Below are positions 27,289 through 35,258 of a stretch of DNA of 35,301 nucleotides, one piece after another. Under the pieces are notes generated by a model. That model was not told where the DNA came from. It worked only from the letters and a program-made list of their open reading frames with translations, and did not search any database. Origin of the DNA: UBA1181 sp045639525 (GTDB lineage: Bacteria > Bacteroidota > Bacteroidia > Bacteroidales > Paludibacteraceae); NCBI GenBank assembly GCA_045639525.1, contig JAZUDI010000031.1:1-35301 (forward strand). Reading direction: 5' to 3'. The first letter of the stretch is position 1. Every line of letters starts with the position of its first letter. The position numbers were made by a program, and so were the translations under genes.

Positions 27289-28629
27289 ATGGCACAGAAT
27301 ACAATGACACAGAATGGAATGGTCCAAGGTCATCCGAAAGGTTTGTACTTGTTGTTCGCCACCGAGATGTGGGAAAGATTCAGTTATTATGGCATGAGGG
27401 CTTTATTAATCCTCTACCTGACCAAGACATTGGTGGAGGGTGGCTTGGGGTTCTCCGAGCAGGATGCCTCTCTTTTGTATGGTTTCTTTACGGGATTTGT
27501 CTATTTTACACCGTTGGTTGGTGGCTGGTTGGCTGATAACTATCTGGGACAACGCAAGGCCATTGTCATCGGAGCCCTCTTGATGATGCTGGGTCAGTTC
27601 TCCTTAGCGTATGAATCCTCCAAGATGTTCCTCTATATTGGTCTATTCTTGTTGATTATTGGAAACGGATTCTTCAAGCCAAATATCTCCGTTATTGTCG
27701 GAAACCTCTATGAACCAGGAGACTCCCGCAAGGATTCTGCCTATACGATCTTCTATATGGGTATCAATGTGGGTGCCTTCTTCGCCCCGTTGCTCACCGG
27801 TTTTATGGCGATCACCTATGGTTACCGCTACGGCTTTATGACGGCGGGCATCGGTATGCTGATTGGCCTATTGCTCTTTACCTTGTTAGGGGATAAGTAC
27901 CTGGGTGATTTGTGCAAAACCCCCTCTGCGGCCGTCAATAAGGTGGAGGGTAAGAGTATGCCTTTGACCAAGGAGGAGAAGGATCGTACTTGGGCCATTG
28001 TTGTCTTTGTCTTGTTCAGTATTTTCTTCTTTGCGGGGTTTGAGCAGGCGGGTAGTTCCATGACGCTTTATACAGACAAATTCATTGATCGTACGATCGG
28101 ATCTTTTGAGGTGCCTACCTCTTGGTTCCAGTCTGTCAACCCAATTTTCATTGTCATCTTGGCACCATTGTTGTCTATGCTTTGGGCATACCTTCGCGGC
28201 GTAGGGAAGGAGCCCAATGTGCCTATCAAGATGGCGATGGGTATGATTCTTCTGGGGTTGGGTTTCGTGGTATTGATGGGTGCTGTGATGGCTCGTGGCG
28301 GCGATGTGGCCGATGAGCGTATCAAGGCGAACATCCTTTTTATGCTTTTTGCTTATTTGTTGCATACCTTGGGAGAACTTTGCCTCTCTCCGATAGGCCT
28401 CTCCATGGTCTCTAAACTCTCTCCCGTGAAGTTGGCCTCCTTGATGATGGGTGTTTGGCTATTGAGCAGTTTCTTCGCTAACATCATGGGTGGTTACGTG
28501 GCCTCTTATGTCTCCGATTTGGGCGCGGGAACGATTTTTACCGTCATAGGCCTCTTTTCCATTGTGTTGGGTGTCATCCTCTTCACCCTCAACCGCTGGT
28601 TGGTAAAATTGTCGCATGGTGCGCTTTAG
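27289..28629 (+). CDS. POT family proton-dependent peptide transporter
   Basis: A 446-residue major-facilitator-type transporter with about 12-14 helices that brings di- and tripeptides in with protons. The proton-binding ExxERFxYYG motif is complete (Glu26 to Gly35, EMWERFSYYG). An earlier ATG at 27235 would add 18 residues but lies inside the promoter, so 27289 is preferred. It stands alone between the efflux terminator and htpG. Confidence 0.92.
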   Translation: MAQNTMTQNGMVQGHPKGLYLLFATEMWERFSYYGMRALLILYLTKTLVEGGLGFSEQDASLLYGFFTGFVYFTPLVGGWLADNYLGQRKAIVIGALLMMLGQFSLAYESSKMFLYIGLFLLIIGNGFFKPNISVIVGNLYEPGDSRKDSAYTIFYMGINVGAFFAPLLTGFMAITYGYRYGFMTAGIGMLIGLLLFTLLGDKYLGDLCKTPSAAVNKVEGKSMPLTKEEKDRTWAIVVFVLFSIFFFAGFEQAGSSMTLYTDKFIDRTIGSFEVPTSWFQSVNPIFIVILAPLLSMLWAYLRGVGKEPNVPIKMAMGMILLGLGFVVLMGAVMARGGDVADERIKANILFMLFAYLLHTLGELCLSPIGLSMVSKLSPVKLASLMMGVWLLSSFFANIMGGYVASYVSDLGAGTIFTVIGLFSIVLGVILFTLNRWLVKLSHGAL

Positions 28630-28633
28630 TTCT

Positions 28634-28675
28634 CTGCCATTTTGTCAGAAAGGATAGGATGGCACAGGTTTTGGA
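28634..28675 (+). promoter_or_regulatory. Sigma-54-like promoter and dyad ahead of htpG
   Basis: TGGCACA-GGTT-TTGGA (28660-28675) matches the sigma-54 form TGGCACR-N4-TTGCW at all but one base (GG for GC at -12), with the correct 12-base register between the -24 GG and the -12 pair. Upstream is an imperfect dyad, CTGCCA-TTT-TGTCAG (28634-28648). No TAnnTTTG box was found in the 94-base gap. Use by sigma-54 is inferred. Confidence 0.55.
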
Positions 28676-28723
28676 TAGTCGTATGTGTTGAGAATAGAAA
28701 ATTTATAAAATAACATATACGAT

Positions 28724-30769
28724 ATGCAAAAAGGTAACATTGGGGTAACGACAGACAATATCTTCCCCGTCATCAAAAAGTTTCTTTACAGTGATCACGA
28801 GATTTTCCTTCGTGAGTTGGTTTCCAATGCGGTAGATGCTACCCAAAAATTGAAGACATTCGCCTCTGTGGGTGAGTTCAAGGGTGAGCTTGGCGATATC
28901 ACCGTTAATGTGAAGGCTGATAAGGAGAATGGCACTTTGACCATTTCCGACCGCGGTATCGGTATGACCGAAGAGGAGATCGACAAGTATATCAACCAGA
29001 TCGCCTTCTCTGGCGCCGAAGAGTTTTTGGAGAAGTATAAAAACGACGCCAATGCGATCATTGGTCACTTCGGTCTAGGATTCTACTCCTCATTTATGGT
29101 CTCGAAGCGTGTGGATATCATCACCAAATCCTTTAAGGAGGGTGCCAAGGCGGTGAAGTGGTCTTGCGACGGTAGCCCTGAGTATACGATGGAGGAGGTT
29201 GAGAAGGCGGATCGCGGAACGGATATCGTCCTTCACATCGATGATGAGAACAAGGATTTCCTTACGGATTCAAAGATCAGCGAGTTGTTGAACAAGTATT
29301 GCAAGTTCTTGCCAGTGCCTGTTGCCTTCGGAAAGAAGAAGGAGTGGAAGGATGGCAAGCAAGTGGAGACGGAGGAGTTGAATGTCATCAACAATACCCA
29401 ACCTGCTTGGACCCGTAAACCTGCCGATTTGAAGGAGGAGGATTACAAGAATTTCTACCATGATTTGTATCCGATGGCAGATGATCCGTTGTTCAATATC
29501 CATTTGAACGTGGACTTCCCGTTCAATTTGACCGGTATCCTCTATTTCCCTAAGATCAAGAATAATTTTGAGGTTCAAAAAAATAAGATCCAACTCTATT
29601 GCAACCAAGTATTCGTGACCGATTCTGTCGAGGGCATCGTGCCAGACTTCTTGACCTTGTTGCATGGTGTGATCGACTCTCCGGATATTCCTTTGAATGT
29701 CTCCAGAAGTTACTTGCAGAGTGATGGCAATGTGAAGAAGATCTCTAGCCATATCACCAAGAAGGTAGCGGATCGTTTGAACGATATCTTCAAGCAGGAG
29801 CGTGCCGATTACGAGGCGAAGTGGGATGATTTGAAGATCTTCATCGTCTATGGTATGTTGACAGACGAGAAGTTCGCCGAGCGTGCCGAGAAGTTCGCTT
29901 TGTTGAAGAATGTTGACGGCAAATACTTCACCTTTGAGGAGTACAAGACTTTGATTGAGTCGAACCAGAAGGACAAGGACGGTAATTTGGTTTACCTCTA
30001 CGCCACCAATTTGGAGGCGCAACACTCCTTTATCGAGGCTGCGAAGAAGAAGGGCTACGATGTGTTGATCATGGATGGTCAATTGGATTCCCACTTCATC
30101 AGCCGTTTGGAGCAGAAGTCCGAAGGCAAGGCTCGTTACACCCGTGTCGATGCTGATGTGATCGATAAGTTGATCATGAAGGAGGATGTGAAGAGCGTGG
30201 ATTTGTCCGCTGAGTCGCAAACTGCGTTGATCGATATGTTCAACTCGCAACTGCCGAATAACGATAAGATGAGTTTCGTTGTCTCTTTCGAGAATTTGTC
30301 TGCCGACAATCTTCCGGTTTACATCACCCAAAACGAGTTCATGCGTCGTATGAAGGAGATGTCCGCTATGCAAGGTGGCATGAATTTCTATGGAGAGATG
30401 CCTGACTCCTATAATTTGGTGGTGAATGCGGCCCATCCGTTGATCGCCCGTGTCTTGAAGAGTGAGGAGAGCGCTTGCTCCGCAGAGGTGAATCCGTTGG
30501 TGGCTCAATTGGCTGACTTGACCAAGAAGCGTGCCGATTTGGTAGGTGATAAGAAGGAGAGTGAGTTGCCGGATCCAGTGAAGGAGGAGATCAAGAAGGT
30601 CGATGACGAGACCAATAAGGTTCGTGACCAGAAGAAGGCGATTTATGTGAAGTTCGCTAAGGATAGTAAGGAGTTGCGTCAGTTGGTGGATTTGGCGCTT
30701 CTTTCCAACAATTTGTTGCGTGGTGAGGCGCTCAGCGCATTCATCCAACGTAGCGTGGATATGATGTAA
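28724..30769 (+). CDS. htpG: Molecular chaperone HtpG (Hsp90)
   Basis: A 681-residue cytoplasmic Hsp90. The ATP-binding domain shows Glu31 and Asn35 (FLRELVSNAVDA), Asp76 (SDRGIGM) and GHFGLGFYS (114-122). The middle domain (about 235-500) and the C-terminal dimer domain (about 510-681) follow. A charged Lys/Glu-rich stretch near 590-640 is longer than in E. coli HtpG. It is monocistronic, with a sigma-54-like promoter before it and a terminator 24 bases after it. Confidence 0.96.
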   Translation: MQKGNIGVTTDNIFPVIKKFLYSDHEIFLRELVSNAVDATQKLKTFASVGEFKGELGDITVNVKADKENGTLTISDRGIGMTEEEIDKYINQIAFSGAEEFLEKYKNDANAIIGHFGLGFYSSFMVSKRVDIITKSFKEGAKAVKWSCDGSPEYTMEEVEKADRGTDIVLHIDDENKDFLTDSKISELLNKYCKFLPVPVAFGKKKEWKDGKQVETEELNVINNTQPAWTRKPADLKEEDYKNFYHDLYPMADDPLFNIHLNVDFPFNLTGILYFPKIKNNFEVQKNKIQLYCNQVFVTDSVEGIVPDFLTLLHGVIDSPDIPLNVSRSYLQSDGNVKKISSHITKKVADRLNDIFKQERADYEAKWDDLKIFIVYGMLTDEKFAERAEKFALLKNVDGKYFTFEEYKTLIESNQKDKDGNLVYLYATNLEAQHSFIEAAKKKGYDVLIMDGQLDSHFISRLEQKSEGKARYTRVDADVIDKLIMKEDVKSVDLSAESQTALIDMFNSQLPNNDKMSFVVSFENLSADNLPVYITQNEFMRRMKEMSAMQGGMNFYGEMPDSYNLVVNAAHPLIARVLKSEESACSAEVNPLVAQLADLTKKRADLVGDKKESELPDPVKEEIKKVDDETNKVRDQKKAIYVKFAKDSKELRQLVDLALLSNNLLRGEALSAFIQRSVDMM

Positions 30770-30792
30770 TTACCCGATAGGGTGATATCGTG

Positions 30793-30822
30793 AAAGCCGC
30801 AGGGAGACTTGCGGCTTTTTTT
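30793..30822 (+). terminator. Intrinsic terminator after htpG
   Basis: AAAGCCGCA pairs with TGCGGCTTT (9 bp) around GGGAGACT and runs into Ts. Confidence 0.92.
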
Positions 30823-30971
30823 ATATGTTTATTAAAAATATTAACTTGTTTTGTTTCTATTGATTTTTGTTTGTCGTGTTTGTTGATTTTACCTATTTGT
30901 TCGTACGATTTGACAAATAAAAATCTCCCTTTTCACCGAATTTTGCATGCGAATAACTAAATATAAATGGT

Positions 30972-31445
30972 ATGAAACATTTTCACAAATTGTTTTTGGG
31001 AGTATTGATGACTTTGGGAGTCACTCATGCCCATTCCCAATACCTGACCGTGACCTATGTGGATGGAACGAGTACAGTTATTGAGGATAAAAGTTCTATT
31101 GTTCAATCTGACTTTGACAATGCCCAAACGGTCTATGTGCAAGGTGAGTGGGGAAGGTCGGATCTGGAGAATTTGTCCAGGATGCTGAAAAATTCCAGGG
31201 TTAGGACAAAAAAGGTAATGTCTAATGGCATGGTTACGTGGGTTAGAGGTTTATTGTCCACTATTGAAGAGGTCAATATGTCTCTCGTCGAGTGTACGGA
31301 TACCTTGAACATCCGTTCTTTTGCGCAGGATATCCAGACGATGAAGACATTCACGTTCCCCAATAAGCCATTGTATATCTCTACGATGGATTTCTTCTTC
31401 AAAGGAGATAGTGCATTGGTTACCGTGAATAATTTGGATTATTAG
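30972..31445 (+). CDS. Secreted protein, probably truncated by an IS element
   Basis: A 157-residue protein with a clear signal peptide (about 1-22, ending THAHSQ) and a beta-rich body. The pattern YVQGEWGRSDLENLSRML (about 53-70) recalls the start of BspA-like leucine-rich-repeat proteins of Bacteroidetes, which are far longer. The last base of the TAG stop is the first base of the left inverted repeat of the neighbouring IS4-family element, so the stop may exist only because of the insertion. The DNA to the right of the element does not look like the rest of such a gene, so the 3' part seems lost. Confidence 0.6.
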   Translation: MKHFHKLFLGVLMTLGVTHAHSQYLTVTYVDGTSTVIEDKSSIVQSDFDNAQTVYVQGEWGRSDLENLSRMLKNSRVRTKKVMSNGMVTWVRGLLSTIEEVNMSLVECTDTLNIRSFAQDIQTMKTFTFPNKPLYISTMDFFFKGDSALVTVNNLDY

Positions 31446-31457
31446 TGTCCGCTAAAC
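31445..31457 (+). repeat. Left terminal inverted repeat of the IS4 element
   Basis: GTGTCCGCTAAAC, perfect match to the complement at the right end. Confidence 0.88.
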
Positions 31458-31480
31458 TTGAAAAGACATACTAGTATAGT

Positions 31481-31520
31481 CCGCAATGCCAGAAAATACG
31501 GTGTTGCGGATTCTTTTTTT
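31481..31520 (+). terminator. Hairpin inside the left end of the IS4 element
   Basis: CCGCAA (31481-31486) pairs with TTGCGG (31504-31509) and is followed by a seven-T run. It would end transcripts entering from the truncated secreted gene. Confidence 0.6.
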
Positions 31521-31533
31521 GAAAACCAAGCCC

Positions 31534-32772
31534 CTAATCAAACAAGGAGAGCTGAATCGGAGGCTCTTTTGACTGCTCGATTAGTCTCTCCCAATCCCTT
31601 TCAGGTTCACTCAAGAATGAATAGCAATTGATGTAGTACATAAGCGTTATTCTTACCATTGTGGCTAATCCAGAGAAACTCCAGGATTTGTTCTTGATGC
31701 GCTTCTGAATGACCATTAGCAGCAGATTTGCGATAAGTGTCACCCAAATCTGTATCTTGATGGCATTTGCGCTTTCTCCATAGAAGTATCTCAACGGGAA
31801 GTTCTGTTTCAATTGTTTGAACAAGAGTTCTATCTCCCATCTTTTTCTATATATGTCCACGATGTCTTGGGGATCCATCTCCATGTCGTTGGTAAGAAGA
31901 CATACAAGCTTTGCTCCTGTCTTTTTAACGTCGACATACGTGATGATTCTAGCATGGTGAACAATGGTTTCTTCTTTGTCTATATCCTTAGTAAACGTGA
32001 CGTCCTGCACTCGGTAGACCATCTGACCTTCGTCATTCATATACATAGCATCCTTCTGGACAGTATATTTGAGATTTTTCTTCATCTTCGTCACATACAC
32101 GACACCATTCCTTGTCAACGTCTCGAATTTTTCATAGTCAATATAGGCTCTGTCCAGCGCCAAGATGTCTCCTTTTGCGTATTGCGAGGGCTGGAGCATG
32201 AAGCTGTCGTTTGTGGCAGCCGATGTGAACTTTATGTCGGAAGGAACGCCCTCATTGGCGTGTATGATGGTGTGTGCCTTGATTCCGCCCTTCTTTTTCC
32301 CCCTTTTAGGGTGTCTGCCCACACCCTTGAAGATAAGGTTGGAGAACAACGATATGGTTGTGGAATCTATTATTTGCAGTCTGTTGAACCATTGGGGGGT
32401 CTGACGTTTTCGGCTGTCCGATGAAAGTTCGTCCTTGTAGGTCTGATACAGGTCTCTGTAGGTCTTTTCGAAGACTTGTTCGGATCTTCGGGCATTGGCA
32501 TCTGATAATGTGCTGCGTTTAGGCAGTGAAGTTATACCTATATGTGCCAGTTTGTGGGCTTCGGGATACATGGAAGCTGAAATCTCTCGCAGAGAATCCA
32601 GCCTCTTGATTACGGCATAAAGCATGACGAGGAGGTGTTGCCATGCGTCAAAGCTCTTTATATACCTTTCTGAGCCTATGTTTTTGCTAATTTCAAGAAC
32701 TTTTTGCTTGTCAAGCAAATCTATTAGCTGTCCATACATTGGCTGTCCGATAAAATGTGTACTTTTGCTCAT
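31534..32772 (-). CDS. IS4-family DDE transposase
   Basis: A 412-residue transposase. The catalytic set is complete: Asp136 in QIIDSTTI, Asp207 in LALDRAYID and Glu315 in the YREK box (Tyr308, Arg311, Glu315, Lys322). The insertion between the last two acids is the beta-rich one of the IS4 family. The N-terminal 75 residues fit the DUF4372 domain. No frameshift or internal stop, so the element may be active. It shares no codon or gene context with its neighbours. Confidence 0.93.
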   Translation of the reverse strand: MSKSTHFIGQPMYGQLIDLLDKQKVLEISKNIGSERYIKSFDAWQHLLVMLYAVIKRLDSLREISASMYPEAHKLAHIGITSLPKRSTLSDANARRSEQVFEKTYRDLYQTYKDELSSDSRKRQTPQWFNRLQIIDSTTISLFSNLIFKGVGRHPKRGKKKGGIKAHTIIHANEGVPSDIKFTSAATNDSFMLQPSQYAKGDILALDRAYIDYEKFETLTRNGVVYVTKMKKNLKYTVQKDAMYMNDEGQMVYRVQDVTFTKDIDKEETIVHHARIITYVDVKKTGAKLVCLLTNDMEMDPQDIVDIYRKRWEIELLFKQLKQNFPLRYFYGESANAIKIQIWVTLIANLLLMVIQKRIKNKSWSFSGLATMVRITLMYYINCYSFLSEPERDWERLIEQSKEPPIQLSLFD

Positions 32773-32811
32773 CGTTTATGGGTTTTTGTGGTGAAAACAA
32801 AATAAACGAAA

Positions 32812-32842
32812 AGGCTGAACTTCCGCAAGGAAGATTCAGCCT
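32812..32842. terminator. Hairpin at the promoter end of the IS4 element
   Basis: AGGCTGAACTTCC pairs with GGAAG-A-TTCAGCCT around a GCAA loop, 13 pairs with one bulge. T-rich DNA follows on both strands. Such hairpins near the transposase start usually stop outside transcription from reaching the gene. Confidence 0.65.
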
Positions 32843-32864
32843 ATTTTTATGCCTATTCAAAAAT

Positions 32865-32877
32865 GTTTAGCGGACAC
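32865..32877 (-). repeat. Right terminal inverted repeat of the IS4 element
   Basis: GTTTAGCGGACAC, the perfect complement of the left end. Confidence 0.88.
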
Positions 32878-32888
32878 CAATAATTTAG

Positions 32889-32910
32889 AATCAGCCTTCG
32901 GGCTGATTTT
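32889..32910 (+). terminator. Terminator within module copy 1
   Basis: AATCAGCC-TTCG-GGCTGATT, an 8-bp perfect stem with a stable TTCG tetraloop, then TTTT. Confidence 0.85.
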
Positions 32911-32911
32911 A

Positions 32912-32941
32912 TTGTTTTATAGCGTTTTTAGGATATATTTG
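32912..32941 (+). promoter_or_regulatory. Promoter within module copy 1
   Basis: TTG at 32912-32914, 19 bases, then TATATTTG at 32934-32941, a full match to the Bacteroidetes promoter. It drives the WG-repeat gene. Confidence 0.75.
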
Positions 32942-33000
32942 CAGATATAATTAATAAGTTAGACGTTTACATGTTTACGGATAAAATGAAAGGTAGTGTG

Positions 33001-34437
33001 ATGATAAAAAAATTGTTATTGGTCCTTGTGGCTATTAGTATCCACTGTATGTCATATGCAGAACCATTATCAAAAAAACAGTTGGTGCGTCTCAACGAAA
33101 ATATTAGGGATTATGAGCGTGTTGGCGCGTTCTCCAATGGTAAGGCATTTGTCGGCAAGGCCGAAGATTTCGGTTATATCGACAAAAAAGGAAATCTCGT
33201 AATAAAGGAAGAAATATCATTTCACGATTATTCAAGAACTGTCTATCTGGAAAATAAGACAGTAAGGATGGGCGATGACAAATCAGGAAAGTCCTGTCTG
33301 GTTAAAGACGGAGCCATCGTGTCTGGTATGAAAGGGGAACCTGTGGTTAACTTGTTATCAAAAACTGTCTTTAAGAAAAAAGACGGATCGTATGCCGGTG
33401 TCGGCGACCTTGAGGAGATGGGCTATTCCCCTTTCCCGACTAAAGAACTAAACAAAGAAATGTATAGGTCCCTTTTTTGCTATGGAGCAAAAGATGGGGC
33501 TGGTGTGATTGATGGATATATAATGTGTAGGAACGGAAAATATGGAGTGGTTGACAGCCACGGAAATACGTTGTTCCCGTTCGTACATACCGATTTTGTC
33601 TTTGTTTATTGGAACGGTTTTTTCATAACATGCGAAGCCGAAGTTGTTGAAGAAGATTACGGTTTTGTAAGGTATCTGAAATGGTATGACATCTATAAAG
33701 ACGGTAAAAAGATATTTGGAAAGATAAGTAACCATAACATAGTAACAGGTTATGACTTCATCTGTTTTTATGATGATGAGGGTAATAATGCTTTCATAAT
33801 GAACACCAACGGTCAAGAAATAAAGAAAGTACCTTATGGTAAAAATTACTTTAAATATGTAGGAGGAGGAAATAATTGGCTTTTGGAAAATAAAAACGGA
33901 GAACCTGTTTTAGATACGAGTTTCCCTATTGACCATATAAGAGACAACTATTATAATGTGTATAAAGATGGCAAGTCTTATGTGCTTGACAACGAAGGAT
34001 GTCTAACCGTTGTTGACAGCGTTCCATATATTGCTTTCACTAGTTTTTCTGCAGGAACGCTGTCTTTGGATGACTTGAAAAAGAATATTAAAGGATCAAG
34101 AAATGACGAGTTGACTGCTCTTTATGGGGGCGACGAGATATTGTCGAGAGAAGACATGCTTCTGAATATAAACCATGTCAAGTATTTCCGTAAGAAGGGT
34201 AAACACATTGTTTATAAAGAGGAGAAGCCTGGTGACAATTTGATGGTACGACATGAATATGAGGTGGAAAAAGATGCCTATGCCTTGTTCAATGCTGATG
34301 GGAAAATGGTTTTACCATTTAAGTTCGATGAAATCGGCTATTTTTCAGAGGGGCTTATCCATGTCAAGTACAAGGGCCGTTGGTACTATACTAACGAAAA
34401 GGGAGAAGGGTTACCAACCGATGCCTTGAAAGAATAA
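33001..34437 (+). CDS. Secreted WG-repeat protein
   Basis: A 478-residue exported protein (signal peptide about 1-20, ending CMSYA). It carries several diverged WG beta-repeats, seen as YGVVDSHGNTLFPF-like units: near residues 44-68 (GYIDKKGNLVI), near 180-195, and at the end near 430-475 (ALFNADGKMVLPF, then GRWYYTNEKGEGL). WG repeats are beta-hairpin units of unknown general function that may bind partners. An ATG at 32971 would add ten residues before the same signal peptide and falls right at the end of the 88-bp module. AT-rich codon use sets it apart from the core genes. A piece of an IS66 transposase begins 5 bases after its stop. Confidence 0.82.
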   Translation: MIKKLLLVLVAISIHCMSYAEPLSKKQLVRLNENIRDYERVGAFSNGKAFVGKAEDFGYIDKKGNLVIKEEISFHDYSRTVYLENKTVRMGDDKSGKSCLVKDGAIVSGMKGEPVVNLLSKTVFKKKDGSYAGVGDLEEMGYSPFPTKELNKEMYRSLFCYGAKDGAGVIDGYIMCRNGKYGVVDSHGNTLFPFVHTDFVFVYWNGFFITCEAEVVEEDYGFVRYLKWYDIYKDGKKIFGKISNHNIVTGYDFICFYDDEGNNAFIMNTNGQEIKKVPYGKNYFKYVGGGNNWLLENKNGEPVLDTSFPIDHIRDNYYNVYKDGKSYVLDNEGCLTVVDSVPYIAFTSFSAGTLSLDDLKKNIKGSRNDELTALYGGDEILSREDMLLNINHVKYFRKKGKHIVYKEEKPGDNLMVRHEYEVEKDAYALFNADGKMVLPFKFDEIGYFSEGLIHVKYKGRWYYTNEKGEGLPTDALKE

Positions 34438-34442
34438 AGTGA

Positions 34443-34712
34443 CTTCAGAAATATATAGAGGATGGCAACTACGATATTGACAACTCGTTATCTGAACGGT
34501 CAATCCGTCCGTTTACGGTAGGCAGAAGCGCCTGCAAGGGATTCACCAGCGAGGAAGGGGTGATGATAGCCGCAGGATTTTACACTTTGGTGGAGACATG
34601 CAAGTTAAACGGCGTGTCTCCAAGGGACTATTTCGTCAAGGTCTTGGAGGCCTTAACCAATGCCTACAGAGGCTACGAAAAACTGACACCAGACAGAATC
34701 AATGAGATTTAG
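34443..34712 (+). pseudogene. C-terminal fragment of an IS66-family transposase (TnpC)
   Basis: 89 open codons with no start, beginning just after an in-frame TGA, ending at TAG. The translation has the IS66 C-terminal signature IDNSLSERSIRPFTVGR followed by the FYTLVETCKLNGVSP stretch. About four fifths of the transposase is missing and no inverted repeat follows, since the 88-bp module starts 5 bases after the stop. It marks an old IS66 insertion. Confidence 0.85.
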
Positions 34713-34722
34713 AATGGTTTAG

Positions 34723-34744
34723 AATCAGCCTTCGGGCTGATTTT
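34723..34744 (+). terminator. Terminator within module copy 2
   Basis: Same 8-bp stem and TTCG loop as copy 1, then a T run. It would end the WG-repeat transcript. Confidence 0.85.
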
Positions 34745-34745
34745 A

Positions 34746-34775
34746 TTGTTTTATAGCGTTTTTAGGCTATATTCG
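34746..34775 (+). promoter_or_regulatory. Promoter within module copy 2
   Basis: TTG at 34746-34748, 19 bases, then TATATTCG at 34768-34775. The T-to-C change in the TTTG part should weaken it relative to copy 1. Confidence 0.6.
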
Positions 34776-34814
34776 CAGATATAATTAATAAATTAGACGT
34801 TTACAATAGATTTG

Positions 34815-35255
34815 ATGCTTCCTTTAGGCTGTTACTCATCAATAATAAAAAAGCACAGAATTCCCGTCGTGTGCCATCTGCTTATTGGCATTCTGTGTTG
34901 TGTCCTATTGTTCCAATCGGGAATGACGATAGTGGGTTCTGCGTTTGCTGGACTGTTATTGCCCTTGATTCCCACAGTAGCTTTGTGTTGTTATATTGAG
35001 AAATCAGATTCATTATTTCAGTTTCTCGGTATTTGTGTTCTTTTCTTCTGCGTTGTAGCAGACGCATTTCTAATTCTAACGGTTTTTGTGATGGAAATCA
35101 CAATCATCGGGGTTGCAATACTTATGACATATTTATTGTTTAGAGAGAAAAGTGTTTTCAAATTCACGCTCATAACAGGTTGTTTCGCCTGTTATCTGAC
35201 CATACCATCTGTGTTTTTCATATTGCTGTTGATGTCATCAATAAATCCGGACTAA
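34815..35255 (+). CDS. Small four-helix membrane protein, unknown function
   Basis: A 146-residue very hydrophobic protein with about four membrane helices (roughly 15-35, 38-58, 66-105, 115-140) and a short charged gap near YIEKSDS. I do not recognise it. The frame could also start at a TTG one codon earlier. It follows module copy 2 by 9 bases and stops 3 bases before the terminal palindrome. Its size and repeated promoter suggest an accessory gene of the same class as its WG-repeat neighbour; immunity proteins often look like this but nothing proves it. Confidence 0.65.
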   Translation: MLPLGCYSSIIKKHRIPVVCHLLIGILCCVLLFQSGMTIVGSAFAGLLLPLIPTVALCCYIEKSDSLFQFLGICVLFFCVVADAFLILTVFVMEITIIGVAILMTYLLFREKSVFKFTLITGCFACYLTIPSVFFILLLMSSINPD

Positions 35256-35258
35256 ATA

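Larger units (their letters stand above)
31445..32877 (-). mobile_element. IS4-family insertion sequence
   Basis: A 1433-bp element bounded by a 13-bp perfect inverted repeat, GTGTCCGCTAAAC at 31445-31457 and its complement at 32865-32877. It holds one transposase gene with the IS4 motif and is flanked inside by two hairpins that block read-in. No direct target repeat abuts the ends. An 8-bp AATAATTT lies at 31428-31435 and 32879-32886, but is 9 bases from the left inverted repeat. Confidence 0.9.
32884..32971 (+). repeat. 88-bp terminator-promoter module, copy 1
   Basis: Matches copy 2 (34718-34805) at 85 of 88 bases. It opens with a terminator hairpin and closes with a promoter, directly ahead of the WG-repeat gene. 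The IS4 element ends 6 bases before it. Confidence 0.92.
34718..34805 (+). repeat. 88-bp terminator-promoter module, copy 2
   Basis: Differs from copy 1 at three bases. It follows the IS66 fragment and leads into the small membrane protein gene, 10 bases before its ATG. One change alters the -7 box. Confidence 0.92.

Noticed and set aside
29270..30748. 492-codon minus-strand open frame opposite htpG
   Set aside because: Leu/Ile/His-rich low-complexity translation, no start context, and htpG is certain on the other strand.
34443..34712. Intact small gene after the WG-repeat gene
   Set aside because: The frame has no start, is preceded by a stop, and matches only the C-terminal end of an IS66 transposase.
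32884..34805. CRISPR or integron attC array
   Set aside because: Only two copies, 1.8 kb apart, with a terminator and promoter rather than spacer or recombination-site structure, and no cas or integrase gene in the window.
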